Assembly: GCA_026119855.1 (NCBI GenBank)
Contig: JAOWBW010000086.1
Span: 1,330,407 to 1,394,406 of the forward strand
Reading direction: 5' to 3'
Source: Campanula takesimana
Lineage: Eukaryota > Streptophyta > Magnoliopsida > Asterales > Campanulaceae
DNA: 64,000 bases
The position numbers and the translations under genes were made by a program. Positions 33,156 through 43,364 of this stretch are shown piece after piece. The notes under the pieces are model-generated. The model was not told the origin of the DNA, ran no database searches, and saw only the letters and a list, made by a program, of their open reading frames with translations. The first letter of the stretch is position 1. Each line of letters opens with the position of its first letter.

Positions 33156-34475
33156 TGTTGACGTAGGAGCTGTTGGAGTGATCTCTTCACGGACTAACCG
33201 ATTTCCCAAATCCCAGTAGACTCTGTAAGTACCAATTGAACCTATATTGCAGAAGAGGCCCTTGTCAGTCTTGAGTAACACTTGCGGTCCACGAAGAGGC
33301 TTAGAACACACAGTTGGGCACACGACTCGAACCACATAAGAAAAGACCTTTTTTTTTTATAAGTCGGAGGGAATGGATCCCTTTTGGGGTTTCTAAGAAA
33401 ATAATGGAATCGTCACACTAGTATATAGACAATCTCGCGGTCCCATATACTCATCGGATTCTATCGCGCTTGTGAATCCTACATGTATCGGGATTAAACT
33501 AAATTAATGTAGTAAATCATACATGCGGGGACGGATTTTTATTTTCGTCCAAAATAACCACTTTTGGGGACGGATTTTTATTGCGTCCGTTTCAACAAGT
33601 TGGCATGTATGATTTGAAGACATTAGTTTAGGGAAATCTCGGTACATGGAAACCAACTTGAGTCACGGAGTGTTAGACCCTAACTAGAATTGTGTGGTTT
33701 GTGCTCGGCTTGAATATGAGGCTCAAAGGTCACCCCCGGCATGTAGTCTTGAACTACGCCACGGCCTGAGGTTGACCGCTTCGAAAGAGTCAAGGTCGGG
33801 TGGAGCTTGAAACTTTCTAGGACGGGCCTCGACGGGTTTGGGGTAAAACTTGTGCGACTCGATAGTGAGCAATTCATAGGAATATGTGCATGTAGTGTGA
33901 GGTCTAACATGTGACAAAACATTTTTTATATATTTTTTTTTGAAAAGAAAGATAAAAAAAAAAAAAAACACATAAGCACATAAATTACAACTCCCGAATC
34001 ACCCGTGTGACCGGTAAATAAAACATAAAAATAAACAGTCCGAGGGTTCAATTCTGTTCTGATGTAGGCAACTGTCCCCACACCCCACTGTTCTGCTCAG
34101 TCACTGAAACCTGTTCTGTTCTGGGAACCAACCCAGAAGCGTGCGCCTCTGAGTGTTGATACGAGACGCGCGCGCCTGGCGCGATGCTATTGGGAGGCGC
34201 GCGCTTCTGGGAACACCTGTCAGATTGTCAGATTTTGGACTCAGGGGATTGCCCTGGTCCTATGTGCATATTGTAACCCCTGCAGAAATGATTAGTGAAG
34301 AACAGAAGAAGAAGAAGATGAAGAACATGAAGAAGCGGGCGATTCTGGTCCTTGATGCGGGATGCGCGCGCCTTAGGCTGAAGAGGCCAGAAGCGCGCGC
34401 CTCCCCCATCAGGAGTCAGAATGCCCAGAAAAGATGTAGATTTTTATCAGAATGCAAGTTTAACCCTCAAATATC
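33156..34475 (-). other. Tat-B leader
   Basis: About 1.3 kb between primer site and gag. It holds the structure at 33495-33630, an A/T-run tract near 33930-33970, and CG-rich words at 34139-34210 and 34360-34405 (gacgcgcgcgcctggcgc, gggaggcgcgcgcttc, gatgcgcgcgcc, aagcgcgcgcctcc). No gene is supported here; open frames lack recognisable domains. Confidence 0.6.
33495..33630. other. Multi-branched inverted-repeat structure in the Tat-B leader
   Basis: An outer stem, aaatcatacatgc (33514-33526) with gcatgtatgattt (33603-33615), is extended outward by taaacta/tagttta. It encloses two hairpins with ggacg...cgtcc stems (33529-33550 and 33568-33588). It lies between primer site and gag and is conserved in Tat-A at 41363-41500. 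Packaging, dimerisation or translation control are possible roles, inferred only. Confidence 0.65.
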
Positions 34476-34492
34476 CCCCAGCGGAGTCGCCA
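34476..34492 (-). other. Tat-B primer binding site (tRNA-Arg)
   Basis: Minus strand TGGCGACTCCGCTGGGG, one base inside the LTR. It is complementary to a plant tRNA-Arg 3' end (CCCCAGCGGAGTCG plus CCA), the primer known for Ogre/Tat elements. Confidence 0.85.
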
Positions 34493-34493
34493 C

Positions 34494-35505
34494 TGTAGAT
34501 ACCCCGGGAAACCACAACTTGGCTAGAGCGGTGAATTATCCTAGGATGTCTAACTTATTTTTAGAGTCGCCACCTATGTTTTGAGGAACATAAGAAAAAC
34601 CTATTGATAATAGCCTAAGTTTGATTACGAAAACAGAGATTCCTTGTTTTGAGGTTCGGGGGTTAGATTACGAGATGGGAAGTACTGAAACACCCATCTC
34701 GCCCAACTAAAGTTGGTCTTGCTTGATCAAAATCTACATGAATAATAAACGTTCTTCTTCTTCTTATTTAAATCATAAAAAGGGGTTTTAAAATAGAGTT
34801 TGGAATGTAGGAGATAACTCTTTAACCAACCTCAACGGGATGAGGTGATCATTAGAGTCATGTCCCAAAATGATTTGGGTGATTGCACTTTGATAATACA
34901 AAAAGAAAGAGAAAGAGATGAAGTTGAGAAGGGGAAAGAAATAGCTTTACCTAGACTTCAAGAGACTTCAAATACTTCTTGTTGAGTTACTTGGAGAAAT
35001 CCTTTGGAAAATGCTTTGAAAGTAGAAAATTTGGTTTCTTCTTGAGAGCAAAAGGTCCAAGGTCCAAGGTCAAGGTTTAAGGTTTTCGTCTTCGGTCCTT
35101 GAAAATAGAGGTAAAGGGGGGTTTTTATAGGTGAAAGAGAGATGTTTTTGGTGCCAAAACTCAGTCACCAAGAAATCTTTCCCGGGCAAAATCCTGTAAA
35201 TTGAGCAAGGGAGAAAATCCTGGCCAGAAATCTGTAACCGACGCCCAGAGGCGCGCGCTTCCTGCTTTGGGGGCGGGGGCGCGCGCGCCTGGATCCTCCT
35301 GTCGGAGGCGCGCGACTCAGAGAAGGCAATTTTGACAGAATGGACTAGAAAGTCAGCCCTGTTATTCAGTTTAGTCCCTGGACTTAACGAAGTCAGTCAG
35401 GAACTTAACGGAAGTGACAGAAACTAACGAGAAACACTTAAAATGGGGAGAAACACAAGATCAAATGTGCAATCGGGGTGAGCGGTCCAAGGCGGGGTGT
35501 CTACA
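34494..35505 (-). repeat. Tat-B 5' LTR
   Basis: 1012 bp, TGTAGATACC to GTGTCTACA on the + strand (sense start TGTAGACACCCCGC). Confidence 0.95.
35122..35318 (-). promoter_or_regulatory. Tat-B LTR promoter: CG-rich motif cluster and TATA box
   Basis: CG words aggcgcgcgcttcc (35249-35262), gggcgcgcgcgcctgg (35277-35292) and ggaggcgcgcgactc (35304-35318) precede, in sense direction, a TATAAAAA at 35129-35122 about 120 bp downstream. Confidence 0.6.
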
Positions 35506-35510
35506 CGTAT
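35506..35510. repeat. Tat-B target site duplication, right copy
   Basis: cgtat, against catat at 20585-20589. Confidence 0.85.
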
Positions 35511-36191
35511 GCTTCGGCAATTGGGTCCATCATGTATGCCATGATTTGTACTAGGCCGGATGTATCTTATGCTTTAAGCATGACAAGTAGATACCAATCC
35601 GACCCCGGTGAAAATCACTGGATGGCTGTAAAAGCGATTCTTAAGTACTTGAGAAGAACTAAAGATTTGTTTTTAGTCTATGGAGGAATGGAAGATGATC
35701 TCGTGGTAAATGCTTACACAGATGCAATCTTCCAAACCGACAAAGATGATAGTCGATCGCAATCGGGTTTTGTGTGTATGTTAAATGGTGGAGCTGTAAG
35801 CTGGAAGAGTTTCAAGCAGAGTACAACCGCTGATTCTACAACGGAAGCTGAGTATATTGCTGCATCAGATGCTGCAAAGGAAGCTGTTTGGATTAAGAAG
35901 TTCATTACTGAACTTGGAGTGGTTCCTAGTATTGCTAATCCAATAGACCTTTATTGCGATAATAATGGTTCTATTGCTCAAGCAAAGGAACCAAGAGCAC
36001 ATCAGAAATCCAAACACATACTTAGGCGTTTTCATATCATTCGAGAAATCGTTGATAGGGGAGACGTAAATATATGTAGAGTACCTACTGATGATAATGT
36101 TGCGGACCCACTAACAAAGGGACTGCCACAAGCTAAACATGAAGGTCATGTTAGGTCCATGGGTATTAGATACATGGGAGATTGGGCCTAG
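35511..36191 (+). pseudogene. Copia RNase H, C-terminal end of the polyprotein
   Basis: Open frame continuing RT after Tat-B: ASAIGSIMYAMICTRPDV, then RNase H with catalytic positions visible in NAYTDAIFQTD, STTEAEYIAASDAA, LYCDNNGSI and DDNVADPLTKGLPQ, ending GIRYMGDWA and TAG. It removes RNA from the RNA-DNA hybrid. It is intact as a domain but detached from its start by the two inserts. Confidence 0.92.
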
Positions 36192-36205
36192 GGCAAGTGG
36201 GAGAT
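36192..36205 (+). other. Copia polypurine tract
   Basis: ggcaagtgggagat directly before the 3' LTR. Confidence 0.8.
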
Positions 36206-37695
36206 TGTTGGTAGTGGTGCCCTAGGCACGTTTAATAAACATTGTAATTGTTATCATTTATTTCATATTAATAAAGAAATGTTTTGATTATTATTGTTGT
36301 TCATGTTTACTTATAATAATCTCCGTCCCTAGTACTTGTTAAGTACTAGTATAAAGGCTAAATGATCATGGGATGATCATGTTAGATTTATGGGTACTTG
36401 TTTGGAACAAGGTACTGGACATGACCCGCTATATGAGATTTATGTCATGGTCTATGTCGTACATATATCTCATATTAGTAATGTCATTTGAATCCTTAGA
36501 CATGAAGTTATTATAGTCTTCCACTTGATGAACATTATGTTTGACATATTCAAACGCTATCTTTAACCGGGTAGTTATAAAGGATATGATTGGCATAATC
36601 GGATTCACGTAGGGAAGAGTAATAAGCTAAATGGATTTGTCCCTCTTCGGAGAGATGTCGAGCTTAGGCCTCTCGTAAGAATGATGTTGATGAAAATTTT
36701 CAGCCGGACTCAAATGAATTGATTAGATCAATGTCATTTGTATTATCAACGTATTCAGAATCGAGAAAGTATTGAACAAAACAAGTTGAGTTGTTGACCA
36801 TGACTTGTGTTCAATGACATCGTGGACAAAGGGATTGTGACATATTCTAAAGGAATGCGAACTTGTATCTAGTTATACTATTTAGGTAGGTATGACGGTT
36901 TGCTAGAACCTAATCATATCTTATGGTTTCATGTTTGAACCTATTGCCAACTTAGTGTAATCCTAGAGGGTCACACATAATAGAATGAATCTTAAATAAG
37001 AACTATATTGGAATTTGTAAATTAGGGAAATCTGAAGAAAGTGTGCGATCGCACATAATGGCTTGGGCGGCCGCACAGTTTGGCTCAGAAAGTACCAGAA
37101 ACCGTCCAGATAGATGTGCGACCGCACAAGGGTTTTGGGCGGCCGCACACCATGCCGGGACTGGTTTCCTAATTTGTTTTGGAAAGGAATTTTGGACGGG
37201 TTTAGACACAAGTTTCCTATTTGGAATAGGTCTAACTTGTATGTAAACAGCCAAATTCGGGCCATAACACATTTATTGCTTTTGTGAAAGTCTCCAAAGA
37301 GTTTGAGAGAGTTTTATTTTGTTCTAAGACATCCTAGATTGAAGAACAAAATAATACACAAATAAAATTCCATATAAGTTCATATTGTTTGTGAAAACGT
37401 GTTTCACAATTTGGTCTAGCAACCAAGATCAAGTGTTCTTGATATTCGTTCGTGGTGTGGATACCGCTAGAGGGTGAAGCTTATCATCTTCAAAGTTCGT
37501 GTTCTTACTTTTGTGATCAAAGTTTCAAATTCTCCACCAAGATCAAAGACCAAATTCAAAGTCATCAAGGGTTAGTTTATCTTGTATTCATATTGCCAGT
37601 ATTTGATTTAATCACATGAACGGATCTATGGGCTTTGGGTTTTCATAAATTTTGAATGTTATTTTCCGCTGCGCATGTTACTACGAAACCCAACA
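36206..37695 (+). repeat. Copia 3' LTR
   Basis: 1490 bp, aligned end to end with 5388-6877. CG words are retained at 37043-37148; the TATA is changed to tatgtaa. Confidence 0.95.
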
Positions 37696-37700
37696 AGATT
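37696..37700. repeat. Copia target site duplication, right copy
   Basis: agatt, against aaatt at 5383-5387. Confidence 0.85.
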
Positions 37701-38465
37701 AACAACATGCAATTCCTCATCAGCCCCTGGACCATTTTCACCACGACAATGAACCCGTTGAGCTAGTTCATTTAGGTATGTTATGTTTTCGTGGTCTATT
37801 TCATCATAATTTGAATCGTTATTAACTTGTTCATTAAGTTCGTTATTAGTTAATTCATCATTTATGATGTTTGCAATCTCGGGGTACTCAGAAATATCGA
37901 ATTTTTCATTAGCAAAGAAAGGAAACACAAGCTCGGCTATTGCCTCCATATCCTCTTGGGTGAGGGTATTAGAAACACTCTCGGACTCGAAAGTAAGTGT
38001 GAGCCGCTTTTCCTTTGTTGCTGTACGGGGTATGCAACCCATTTCTTGGATCAAGAAATCCTCGGATACTATGGGCCCCTTCGTTGAATACCAGTTGTTG
38101 ATTGGCTCGGATCTTGGCGGGATCTCACCGATGGTATCCTTTCTGACGACGGTGTCGTAGATGGAGTTGACTTGACAATCGTCCATGATGGCAAATTCTT
38201 CGAACATGGAGGCTAGATCGGATAGTTCTTCCCCCACGGTAATCTCTACCTCAGATTCTATAGTCACTTTCTTGCCCCACTACTCTCGGGGTGACATTGG
38301 AGTAGGCTCCCTTTCTTGTGTCGGAATTTCACAATCAGTGAAGATCTCAAGACCGGGCTTTTTGACGCCCTTGTTGTTAACCCATGGTTCGGGAAAGATC
38401 ATGTACGGAACATCTTCCCCTTGGCGAACAAAATAACCGTTCAGTGTGTTGCGGTAAGGCCTCAA
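37696..38465 (-). pseudogene. Tat-A pol linker upstream of RT
   Basis: Same linker as 29866-30612 of Tat-B: YFVRQGEDVPYMIFPEPW, WYSTKGPIVSEDFLIQEMG and an Asn/Asp/Glu-rich end reaching DEELHVVNL at the copia junction. A TAG at 38282-38280 replaces the first Trp of the WWG seen in Tat-B, so the pol frame of Tat-A is stopped here. Confidence 0.75.
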
Positions 38466-39095
38466 GTCGGGGATTTCATATTATCGACCTTCTTTGCGAG
38501 CTCAGGTCTTTTGACTCTTGACTGCTTGCTCGTATTTCAAGTCATCTTCGGTAGGCTCGTATCCCAAACCAAACTTGTTTCTGACAAAAGGAACCTCTAC
38601 GGGGTACAATATCCCTTGTTGATACTTCCCTAGGCCTAGACCAGGAAAGTGATTCATGTTCCTCATCATGCGGAGGATTTTAGGATTGCCGAGGGTCTAT
38701 TGCCTGTTTCCCCCTTCTTTGTCGATGGTGTTGACGCCGGAGAGAGTGGAATCTTCTATCCCGTTTTGAACTTGGTGAACGGGTTGTCCCCCATTTCTGT
38801 GGATGGTGACATTCTCGTCCATGACGGTGACTATCTCGTCCCCATTTCTGATCTTGACACATTGATGGAGAGTGGAAGGGACCGCATTGGAACTGTGGAT
38901 CCATGGTCGGCCCAAAACAATGTTGAATGAAGCAGGGACATCAAGTACTTGGAATGGGACGGACATGATCATGCTTCCAAATTTGATATCAATTTCTAGC
39001 ATTCCCATGACTGTACGGGAAGTGCTATCGTACCCTCTAATGACTTGGGTGGAGGGTTGTAAATCGGAGCTTTTGAGCCCCAGTATGCCCACGAC
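38466..39095 (-). pseudogene. Tat-A protease C-terminal half and Gly-rich segment
   Basis: Contains GILGLKSSDLQPSTQVIRGY, FNIVLGRPWIHSSNAVPSTL and, after a stop at 38697-38699, FPGLGLGKYQQG. Further stops lie between 38466 and 38520. Tat-B is open across the first of these. Confidence 0.75.
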
Positions 39096-39335
39096 TCAGC
39101 TAGGCATTAAGTTGAGTGCAGAACCACCGTCTACTAGAACTCTTGAGATGGGTCTCCCCCTTGCCCTTACTTTTAGGTAGATGGCTTCATTGTGTTCGGA
39201 CCCAAATGGCGGGAGGTCCATGTCGGCAAAACTAATGACATTGTCGAAGTGAATATGACCTATCATTGCTGTGAGGTCCTCGGGAGTCGTGTCGGGAGAG
39301 ACTGATGTGTCATCCAAGTTCTTGATAACGAGGTC
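39096..39335 (-). pseudogene. Tat-A protease N-terminal half
   Basis: In frame with gag after the TGA at 39338-39336. Includes the retropepsin-like site RVLVDGGSALNLMPS and stops at TGA 39098-39096, where Tat-B has an Arg codon. Confidence 0.8.
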
Positions 39336-41009
39336 TCAGTGTTTCTTTGATGATGAAATAAGGTCCCAGATGGATATGTTGGCTTGCGTCTTCTTGAGTT
39401 GTGTTAACAAAGGATCTTCGGTTACGTCGCGTGCTTGCGATCTTTGAGAAGAGGTGTTGGTTGCTGCGGTATTGGGAGAGGTTGTGCTCGTTGTTACTCG
39501 GCCACTGCGAGTGAGAATGTTCACGGTCCCGTGTAGCTTCTTCTTCCTATTCTCTAAGACTTCCCTCATAATCTCATCATAAGTCACAACATAACAAGAA
39601 TTATCAAGTTTATTCATATCATCGGAGCCCTCATTCACAATTGGGATTGAATGAGTGGTTCCTTCAAACTCTCCTACCTCTATTACATTGACACCACCCT
39701 CATTAGGGATTATGAATTCCTTCTTGTCTATGAGGTCTTGGATGGTGTTGCGGATGGCGAAGCAATCCTCGGTGAGGTGGCCGGTGCATTGATGGTAGTC
39801 ACACCATTTGTGGTGGGCATGATTGGGACGGAGCGGTTGTGGTTGCTTGTACCCTTGAAGAGGAGTGATTTTCCTCTTGGCCTTTAGAGCTTCATAGGCC
39901 TCGGTGATGGTCATGCCATTGACAGGAGTGTAGACGCGGTCGTTTTGGAACCGCTTGCCTTGTGGTGGAGGGACCTTCTTGTAATTCCCCTTGTCAGTAG
40001 TAACGGCATTGACAGAAGCCTCTTTGTTTGAATTAGAGGCAGCCTTGTAACGATCGGTAGGAGTGTCCTTCTTAATCTCCTTGAGCAAGTCATCCATGCG
40101 TACCACCGCCTCATACATTTGGGAGAAGTCGGAGTAGCAAGCCCCACTTAGGTGGGTGCGGAGATCAATCTTGAGACACTTGAGAAATATGTCCATTTGC
40201 TCTTTTGTGTTTGGCCTCTCAACAATTTTAGAGAGCTTGTCATTCCATCTCCTTGTGAAGTCAATGAACGACTCGTTGTCTCTTTGTGTGGTGTTCTCGA
40301 GCTCTTTCCTTGTGGGCCGGTGAGTGGTGTTGCCTTGATATTGATTTTTGAAGGCAAGCATAGCGGCATCCCAGTCAAGACGGACAGTGAGCGGGAGAGT
40401 TGCATACCAATCCTTTGCCGCCCCCTCGAGGGTGAGAGGAAAGCATTGAGCCATAACTTTTGGGGAGACCTTCTTCGGAACCATAGCCCAAATGTAAGTC
40501 TCGATGTGAGCCATCGGGCATGAGTTGCCCTTAAACTTGCTAATGTCGGGCATCTTGAATTTGTCGGGGAGAGCGGCCATCGTGCTCATGAGGATGGATG
40601 ACTGATAAAGGCTTGTGTTGGAGCCTTTTCCCATGTTGAGGCCGTCAAATTTCTGATCAATGTAGGCCATGATGGAATCGACCATTTTGGGATCGTTGTT
40701 GTCGGTGCTTGGTCCCCCCACTTTTTTGGTACGGGCACTGACATATGGGCTTTCAAACAAACCCTCGGTCCACTCGGATTCCTCATTGTCATTAATCCCC
40801 TTGTTCTTGGAGAGCTTGAGGAGCTTGGCTTTCAATTGGTCAACCTCGGCCTCGTGGGCCTCCCTTTGACTGTCGACATGAGCTTGCCACAAGGCTTCTT
40901 TGGTTTGAGCCTCGTTGTGGAGAGTGGTGACTTGTTGTTGAAGAGTTTGGACCATGGCAGAGAGTTTCTCGAGAGTCATGGCGTTGTTGGTGCTGGAGTC
41001 GCCGGCCAT
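39336..41009 (-). CDS. Tat-A gag, intact
   Basis: 557 residues from ATG 41009-41007 (MAGDSSTNNAMTLEKL). An N-terminal coiled-coil-like region (about 10-75), a capsid-like core with FKGNSCPMAHIETYIW, LTLEGAAKDWYATLPL and YQGNTTHRPTRKELENTTQR (about 160-280), and a zinc-binding segment WCDYHQCTGHLTEDCF (about 395-410). It ends QANISIWDLISSSKKH. Gag packages element RNA into particles. The terminating TGA is in frame with the downstream protease and sits at the same codon in Tat-B. The only uninterrupted full-length gag in the window. Confidence 0.92.
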   Translation of the reverse strand: MAGDSSTNNAMTLEKLSAMVQTLQQQVTTLHNEAQTKEALWQAHVDSQREAHEAEVDQLKAKLLKLSKNKGINDNEESEWTEGLFESPYVSARTKKVGGPSTDNNDPKMVDSIMAYIDQKFDGLNMGKGSNTSLYQSSILMSTMAALPDKFKMPDISKFKGNSCPMAHIETYIWAMVPKKVSPKVMAQCFPLTLEGAAKDWYATLPLTVRLDWDAAMLAFKNQYQGNTTHRPTRKELENTTQRDNESFIDFTRRWNDKLSKIVERPNTKEQMDIFLKCLKIDLRTHLSGACYSDFSQMYEAVVRMDDLLKEIKKDTPTDRYKAASNSNKEASVNAVTTDKGNYKKVPPPQGKRFQNDRVYTPVNGMTITEAYEALKAKRKITPLQGYKQPQPLRPNHAHHKWCDYHQCTGHLTEDCFAIRNTIQDLIDKKEFIIPNEGGVNVIEVGEFEGTTHSIPIVNEGSDDMNKLDNSCYVVTYDEIMREVLENRKKKLHGTVNILTRSGRVTTSTTSPNTAATNTSSQRSQARDVTEDPLLTQLKKTQANISIWDLISSSKKH

Positions 41010-42338
41010 TGATGATGCAGAAGCTGTAGGAGTGATCGGTTCACGAACAAGCCAGTTGGATGAATTTCTGTAGATGCGGAGAGTACCAATCGGACCTATA
41101 ATTGGAGAAGTATCCCTTGTCAGTCTCGGTTCACACTTTCGGTCTATGAAGAGGTTGAGAACACACAGTTAGGCACACGACTCGAACCACATAAGAAAAA
41201 GACTCTTTTTTTTTTTTTTATAAGTCGGAGGGAATGGGTCCCTTTTGGGGTTTGGGGTTTCTAAGAAGATAATGGAATCATCACCCTAGTGTATAGACCA
41301 TCTCGTGGTCCAATATACTCATCGGATTCCATCACGTTTGTGAATCCTACATGATTCGGGATTAAACTAAATTAATGTAGTAAAGCATACATGCGAGGAC
41401 GGATTTTTTTATTTTCGTCCAAAATAACCACTTTTGGGGACGGATTTTTATTGCGTCCGTTTCAACAAGTTGGCATGTATGATTTGAAAACATTAGTTTA
41501 GGGAAATCTCTGTACATGGAAACCGACTTAGTCACGGAGTGTTAGACCCTAACTAGAATTGTGTGGTTTGTGCTCGGCTAAAGAGAGGCTTAAAGGTCAC
41601 CCCTGGCATGTAGTCATGAACTACGCCACGGGCTGAGGTTTACCGCTTCGAAAGAGTCAAGGTCAAGTGGAGCTTGAAACCTTCTAGGACGGGCCTCGAC
41701 GGGTTTGGGGTTGGACTTGTGCGACTCGATAGTGAGCAATTTATAGGAGTAATGTGCATGTAGTGTGAGGTCTATCACGTGACAATTTTTTTTTGTATTT
41801 TTATTTTTTGAAAATAAAAGAAAAAAAACAACACATAAGCACGTAAATTAGAACTCCCGAATCACCCGTGTGACCAGTAAATAAACACAAAGTTAAACAG
41901 TCCAATGGTTCAATTCTGTTCTTATGCAGGCAACTGTGCCCACACCCCACTGTTCTGTTCAATCACTGAAACCTGTTCTTGCCCTAGAAATTGGCCCAGA
42001 AGCGCGCGCCTCGGGCTGGTGTTGTGGGAAACGCGCGCCTGGCGCATTGTATCTTGGAGGCGCCCGCTTTTGGGCTAACCTGTCAGATTATCAGAAACTT
42101 ATGGACTCAGAGGATTGCCCTGGTCCTGATTGTGTGATGAAACCCCTGCAATGTTTGTTAGCACGAATTAATAGGAAGAGTAGGAAGAACACATGGAAGG
42201 CGGGCGATTCTGGAATTTGACGCGGGACGCGCACGCTTTGGACCATGAAGGTCCGAGGCGCGCGCTTCCCACATCAATTTCCAGAATGCCCAGAAAAGTG
42301 AATTATGAATAGAAACACAAGTTTAACCCTCAAGCAGT
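41010..42338 (-). other. Tat-A leader
   Basis: Non-coding segment between gag and primer site, with CG-rich words at 42000-42068 and 42228-42268 and the inverted-repeat structure at 41363-41500. No gene supported. Confidence 0.6.
41363..41500. other. Multi-branched inverted-repeat structure in the Tat-A leader
   Basis: Counterpart of 33495-33630: outer stem aaagcatacatgc with gcatgtatgattt (one G-T type mismatch), hairpins at 41397-41420 and 41438-41458, and outer taaacta/tagttta. Confidence 0.65.
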
Positions 42339-42355
42339 CCCCAGCGGAGTCGCCA
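42339..42355 (-). other. Tat-A primer binding site (tRNA-Arg)
   Basis: Minus strand TGGCGACTCCGCTGGGG, identical to the Tat-B site. Confidence 0.85.
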
Positions 42356-42356
42356 C

Positions 42357-43364
42357 TGTAGATACCCCGGGGGCGGAGGCCGCGGCTTTAGGCTAGAGCG
42401 CGCGAGCTCGTCCTAGGATGTCTAATTGTGTTTTAGAGTCGCCACCCACGTTTTTGAGGAACGTAAGAAAACCTATTGTTTATGAACCTAAGTTTGATTT
42501 ACGAAAATAGAGATTCTTTGGGATGAGGGGTTCAGGGGTTAGGTTACGAAATGGGAAGTACTTAAACACCCATTTCGCCCGAGCAAAGTCAGTCTTGTTT
42601 GTTCATAATTCACTTTAAAGATAAATGTGTTCTTCCTATTTGAATGATGATAAAAAAGGAGTTTTAAAGTTTAAAATGTAGGGAGATGACTCCTAGGCCA
42701 ATTCAATGTAATGAAAGGATCATTGGTGTCATGTCCCAAGTGGTTTTGGGGTGATTGCACATTTGATTGGAGAAGAAGAAGAAGAAGAAGAAGAAGAAAA
42801 AAGAAGAAGAAGAAGAAAGTTTAAGACATTTACCTATAGTATCCTTCAAAGAGAACCTCTTGAAAAGCCTTGAAGAAGAGGTTGAATACTTAGTTGACAA
42901 AGGTCTAAAAGAAGTCCCAAGGAAAAGTCTAGAAAAGAAGTGAGGAAAAAAGTCCCTTCCAATGATGGATTTGAGGGGTTTTTATAGTTGAAAGAGGGGA
43001 GTTTTTGGAGCCAAACGGAGTCTCCAAGAAATCTTACCCGGGCAAAATCATGTATAATGAGCAAGGGAGAGATTCTTGGGCAGAATCTGTAACTGACACA
43101 CCCCAGAAGCGCGTGCATCCCACCTAGGCGGCGGAAGGCGCGGGCGTCTGGCCTCAAGAGGCGGAGGCGCACGACTCTGAAAAGCAATTTTTGACATAAT
43201 GGACTAGAAAGTTAGAACTGTTATTCAGTTTAGTCCCGGGACTTAACGGAGTCCGTCTGGAACTTAACCAAAGTAACAGAAACTAACAAAAAACACTTAA
43301 AAGAGGGAGAAACACAAAATCAAGTGTGCAATCGGGGTGAGCGGTCCAAAGCGGGGTGTCTACA
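42357..43364 (-). repeat. Tat-A 5' LTR
   Basis: 1008 bp with the same ends as the Tat-B LTRs but clearly diverged. Contains a (gaa)n tract at 42773-42820, a minus-strand TATAAAAA at 42986-42979 and decayed CG words at 43105-43175. Confidence 0.92.
42979..43175 (-). promoter_or_regulatory. Tat-A LTR promoter: decayed CG-rich cluster and TATA box
   Basis: Words agaagcgcgtgcatcc, aaggcgcgggcgtctgg and gaggcgcacgactc match the Tat-B cluster with CG-to-TG or CA type losses. TATAAAAA lies about 119 bp downstream in sense direction. Confidence 0.5.

Larger units (their letters stand above)
20590..35505 (-). mobile_element. Tat-B: second Tat-lineage element, nested in copia
   Basis: 14,916 bp, leftward. 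LTRs 20590-21599 and 34494-35505, tRNA-Arg primer site, decayed gag-pol 33155-26619, and a 5-kb 3' module with an antisense PMD gene, a second small antisense ORF and a tandem array. Gag-pol closely resembles Tat-A but has many 1-base indels. By eye about 14 substitutions plus several indels separate the two LTRs. Confidence 0.92.
5388..37695 (+). mobile_element. Ty1/copia element nested in Tat-A, itself hit by two gypsy elements
   Basis: LTRs at 5388-6877 and 36206-37695 are both 1490 bp, begin TGTTGG and end CCAACA. The order gag, protease, integrase, RT, RNase H is that of copia. Its own sequence totals about 8.5 kb; the rest is Tekay (11330-20192) and Tat-B (20590-35505), both inserted in the RT gene. 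By eye the LTRs differ at roughly 40 sites (about 2.6%). Sub-lineage within copia was not assigned. Gag, integrase and RT all carry frameshifts or stops, so this copy is non-functional. Confidence 0.95.
1..43364 (-). mobile_element. Tat-A: outer Tat-lineage Ty3/gypsy element, split by nested insertions
   Basis: Genes read leftward: LTR 42357-43364, primer site, gag 41009-39339, protease, linker, reverse transcriptase-RNase H, a second archaeal-type RNase H, integrase ending at 2131, then an antisense gene and 8 bases of the other LTR at 1-8. A copia element interrupts it between 5387 and 37696; the pol frame continues across that gap once the insert and one 5-bp duplication copy are ignored. 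About 11.06 kb of the element itself is in the window. Dual RNase H, a long antisense module 3' of pol and a tRNA-Arg primer site are known Tat/Ogre-group traits. The bases catat at 43365-43369 are the candidate right target duplication; the partner lies outside the window. Confidence 0.9.
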
